A stretch of 64,000 nucleotides of DNA from Leptotrichia wadei (GTDB lineage: Bacteria; Fusobacteriota; Fusobacteriia; Fusobacteriales; Leptotrichiaceae), in NCBI RefSeq assembly GCF_007990545.2, contig NZ_AP019829.2, positions 496,001 through 560,000 on the forward strand, written 5' to 3'. The position numbers were made by a program, and so were the translations under genes. The notes under the pieces are model-generated. The model searched no databases. It worked only from the letters and a program-made list of their open reading frames with translations, and was not told the DNA's origin. Below are positions 63,943-64,000 of the stretch, piece by piece; the stretch's first letter is position 1; every line of letters starts with the position of its first letter.

Positions 63943-64000
63943 TTTTTAAAAATCAAAGATATATATATAATTTGATGTGCCAAAATACAAAATTATTTAA

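Noticed and set aside
1-64000. tRNA genes, rRNA genes, replication origin or prophage
   Set aside because: No tRNA T-arm/acceptor pattern, rRNA segment, DnaA-box cluster or phage structural gene could be recognised on either strand.

Overview
The window reads as chromosome of a low-GC fusobacterium, most likely Leptotrichia or a close relative. The grounds are very AT-rich coding DNA, strong AGGAGG-type ribosome sites, nearly all genes on the + strand, and the protein families seen. This was judged by eye, not by database search.

Layout. (1) 1-1570: two TPR-repeat proteins and a 48-residue membrane peptide with its own promoter and terminator. (2) 1.8-29 kb: branched-chain amino acid genes in biosynthetic order: ilvD, an alpha/beta hydrolase, ilvA, ilvB, ilvN, leuA, leuC, leuD, leuB. 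ilvC and ilvE are not in the window. Accessory DNA is wedged between these genes: a Type II restriction-modification pair, a DUF4865 gene flanked by a duplicated leuA 3' end, a DUF1016 nuclease, remnants of a metallophosphoesterase and a membrane gene, a dead RidA gene, a pyrF fragment joined to a Fic gene, DUF2262 genes with a duplicated segment, and McrBC. (3) 29-36.5 kb: an AAA-ATPase/nuclease, then a decayed Type III restriction-modification locus whose mod gene carries 20 AGTC repeats, then an orphan ABC ATPase. (4) 36.5-38 kb: a small hairpin element and a broken IS605-type tnpB element with an intact RNA-like right end. (5) 38.5-43.9 kb: a mannose-family PTS operon (IIAB, IIC, IID, DUF956). 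The DUF956 gene is interrupted by a 1.95-kb IStron, a group I intron fused to an IS605-type tnpB. (6) 44-64 kb: mostly housekeeping genes: nadK, recN, a tyrosine recombinase, murA, hicAB, tmk, recA, recX, plsC, rdgB, alr, pepT, guaB and rpsB.

How it works together. IlvA makes 2-oxobutanoate from threonine. IlvBN and IlvD lead toward isoleucine and valine precursors, and LeuACDB take 2-oxoisovalerate to the leucine precursor. The same stretch has become a site for restriction and other defence genes, many now fragmentary. The strongest single finding is the IStron. All four conserved core segments of a group I intron (P, Q, R, S) can be read, and excision at the predicted boundaries restores an intact DUF956 frame. 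Second is the AGTC tract in mod, which is now out of frame, beside further fixed lesions in mod and res.

Limits. Family calls are from recognised motifs. RNA structures, promoters and insertion boundaries were read by eye.
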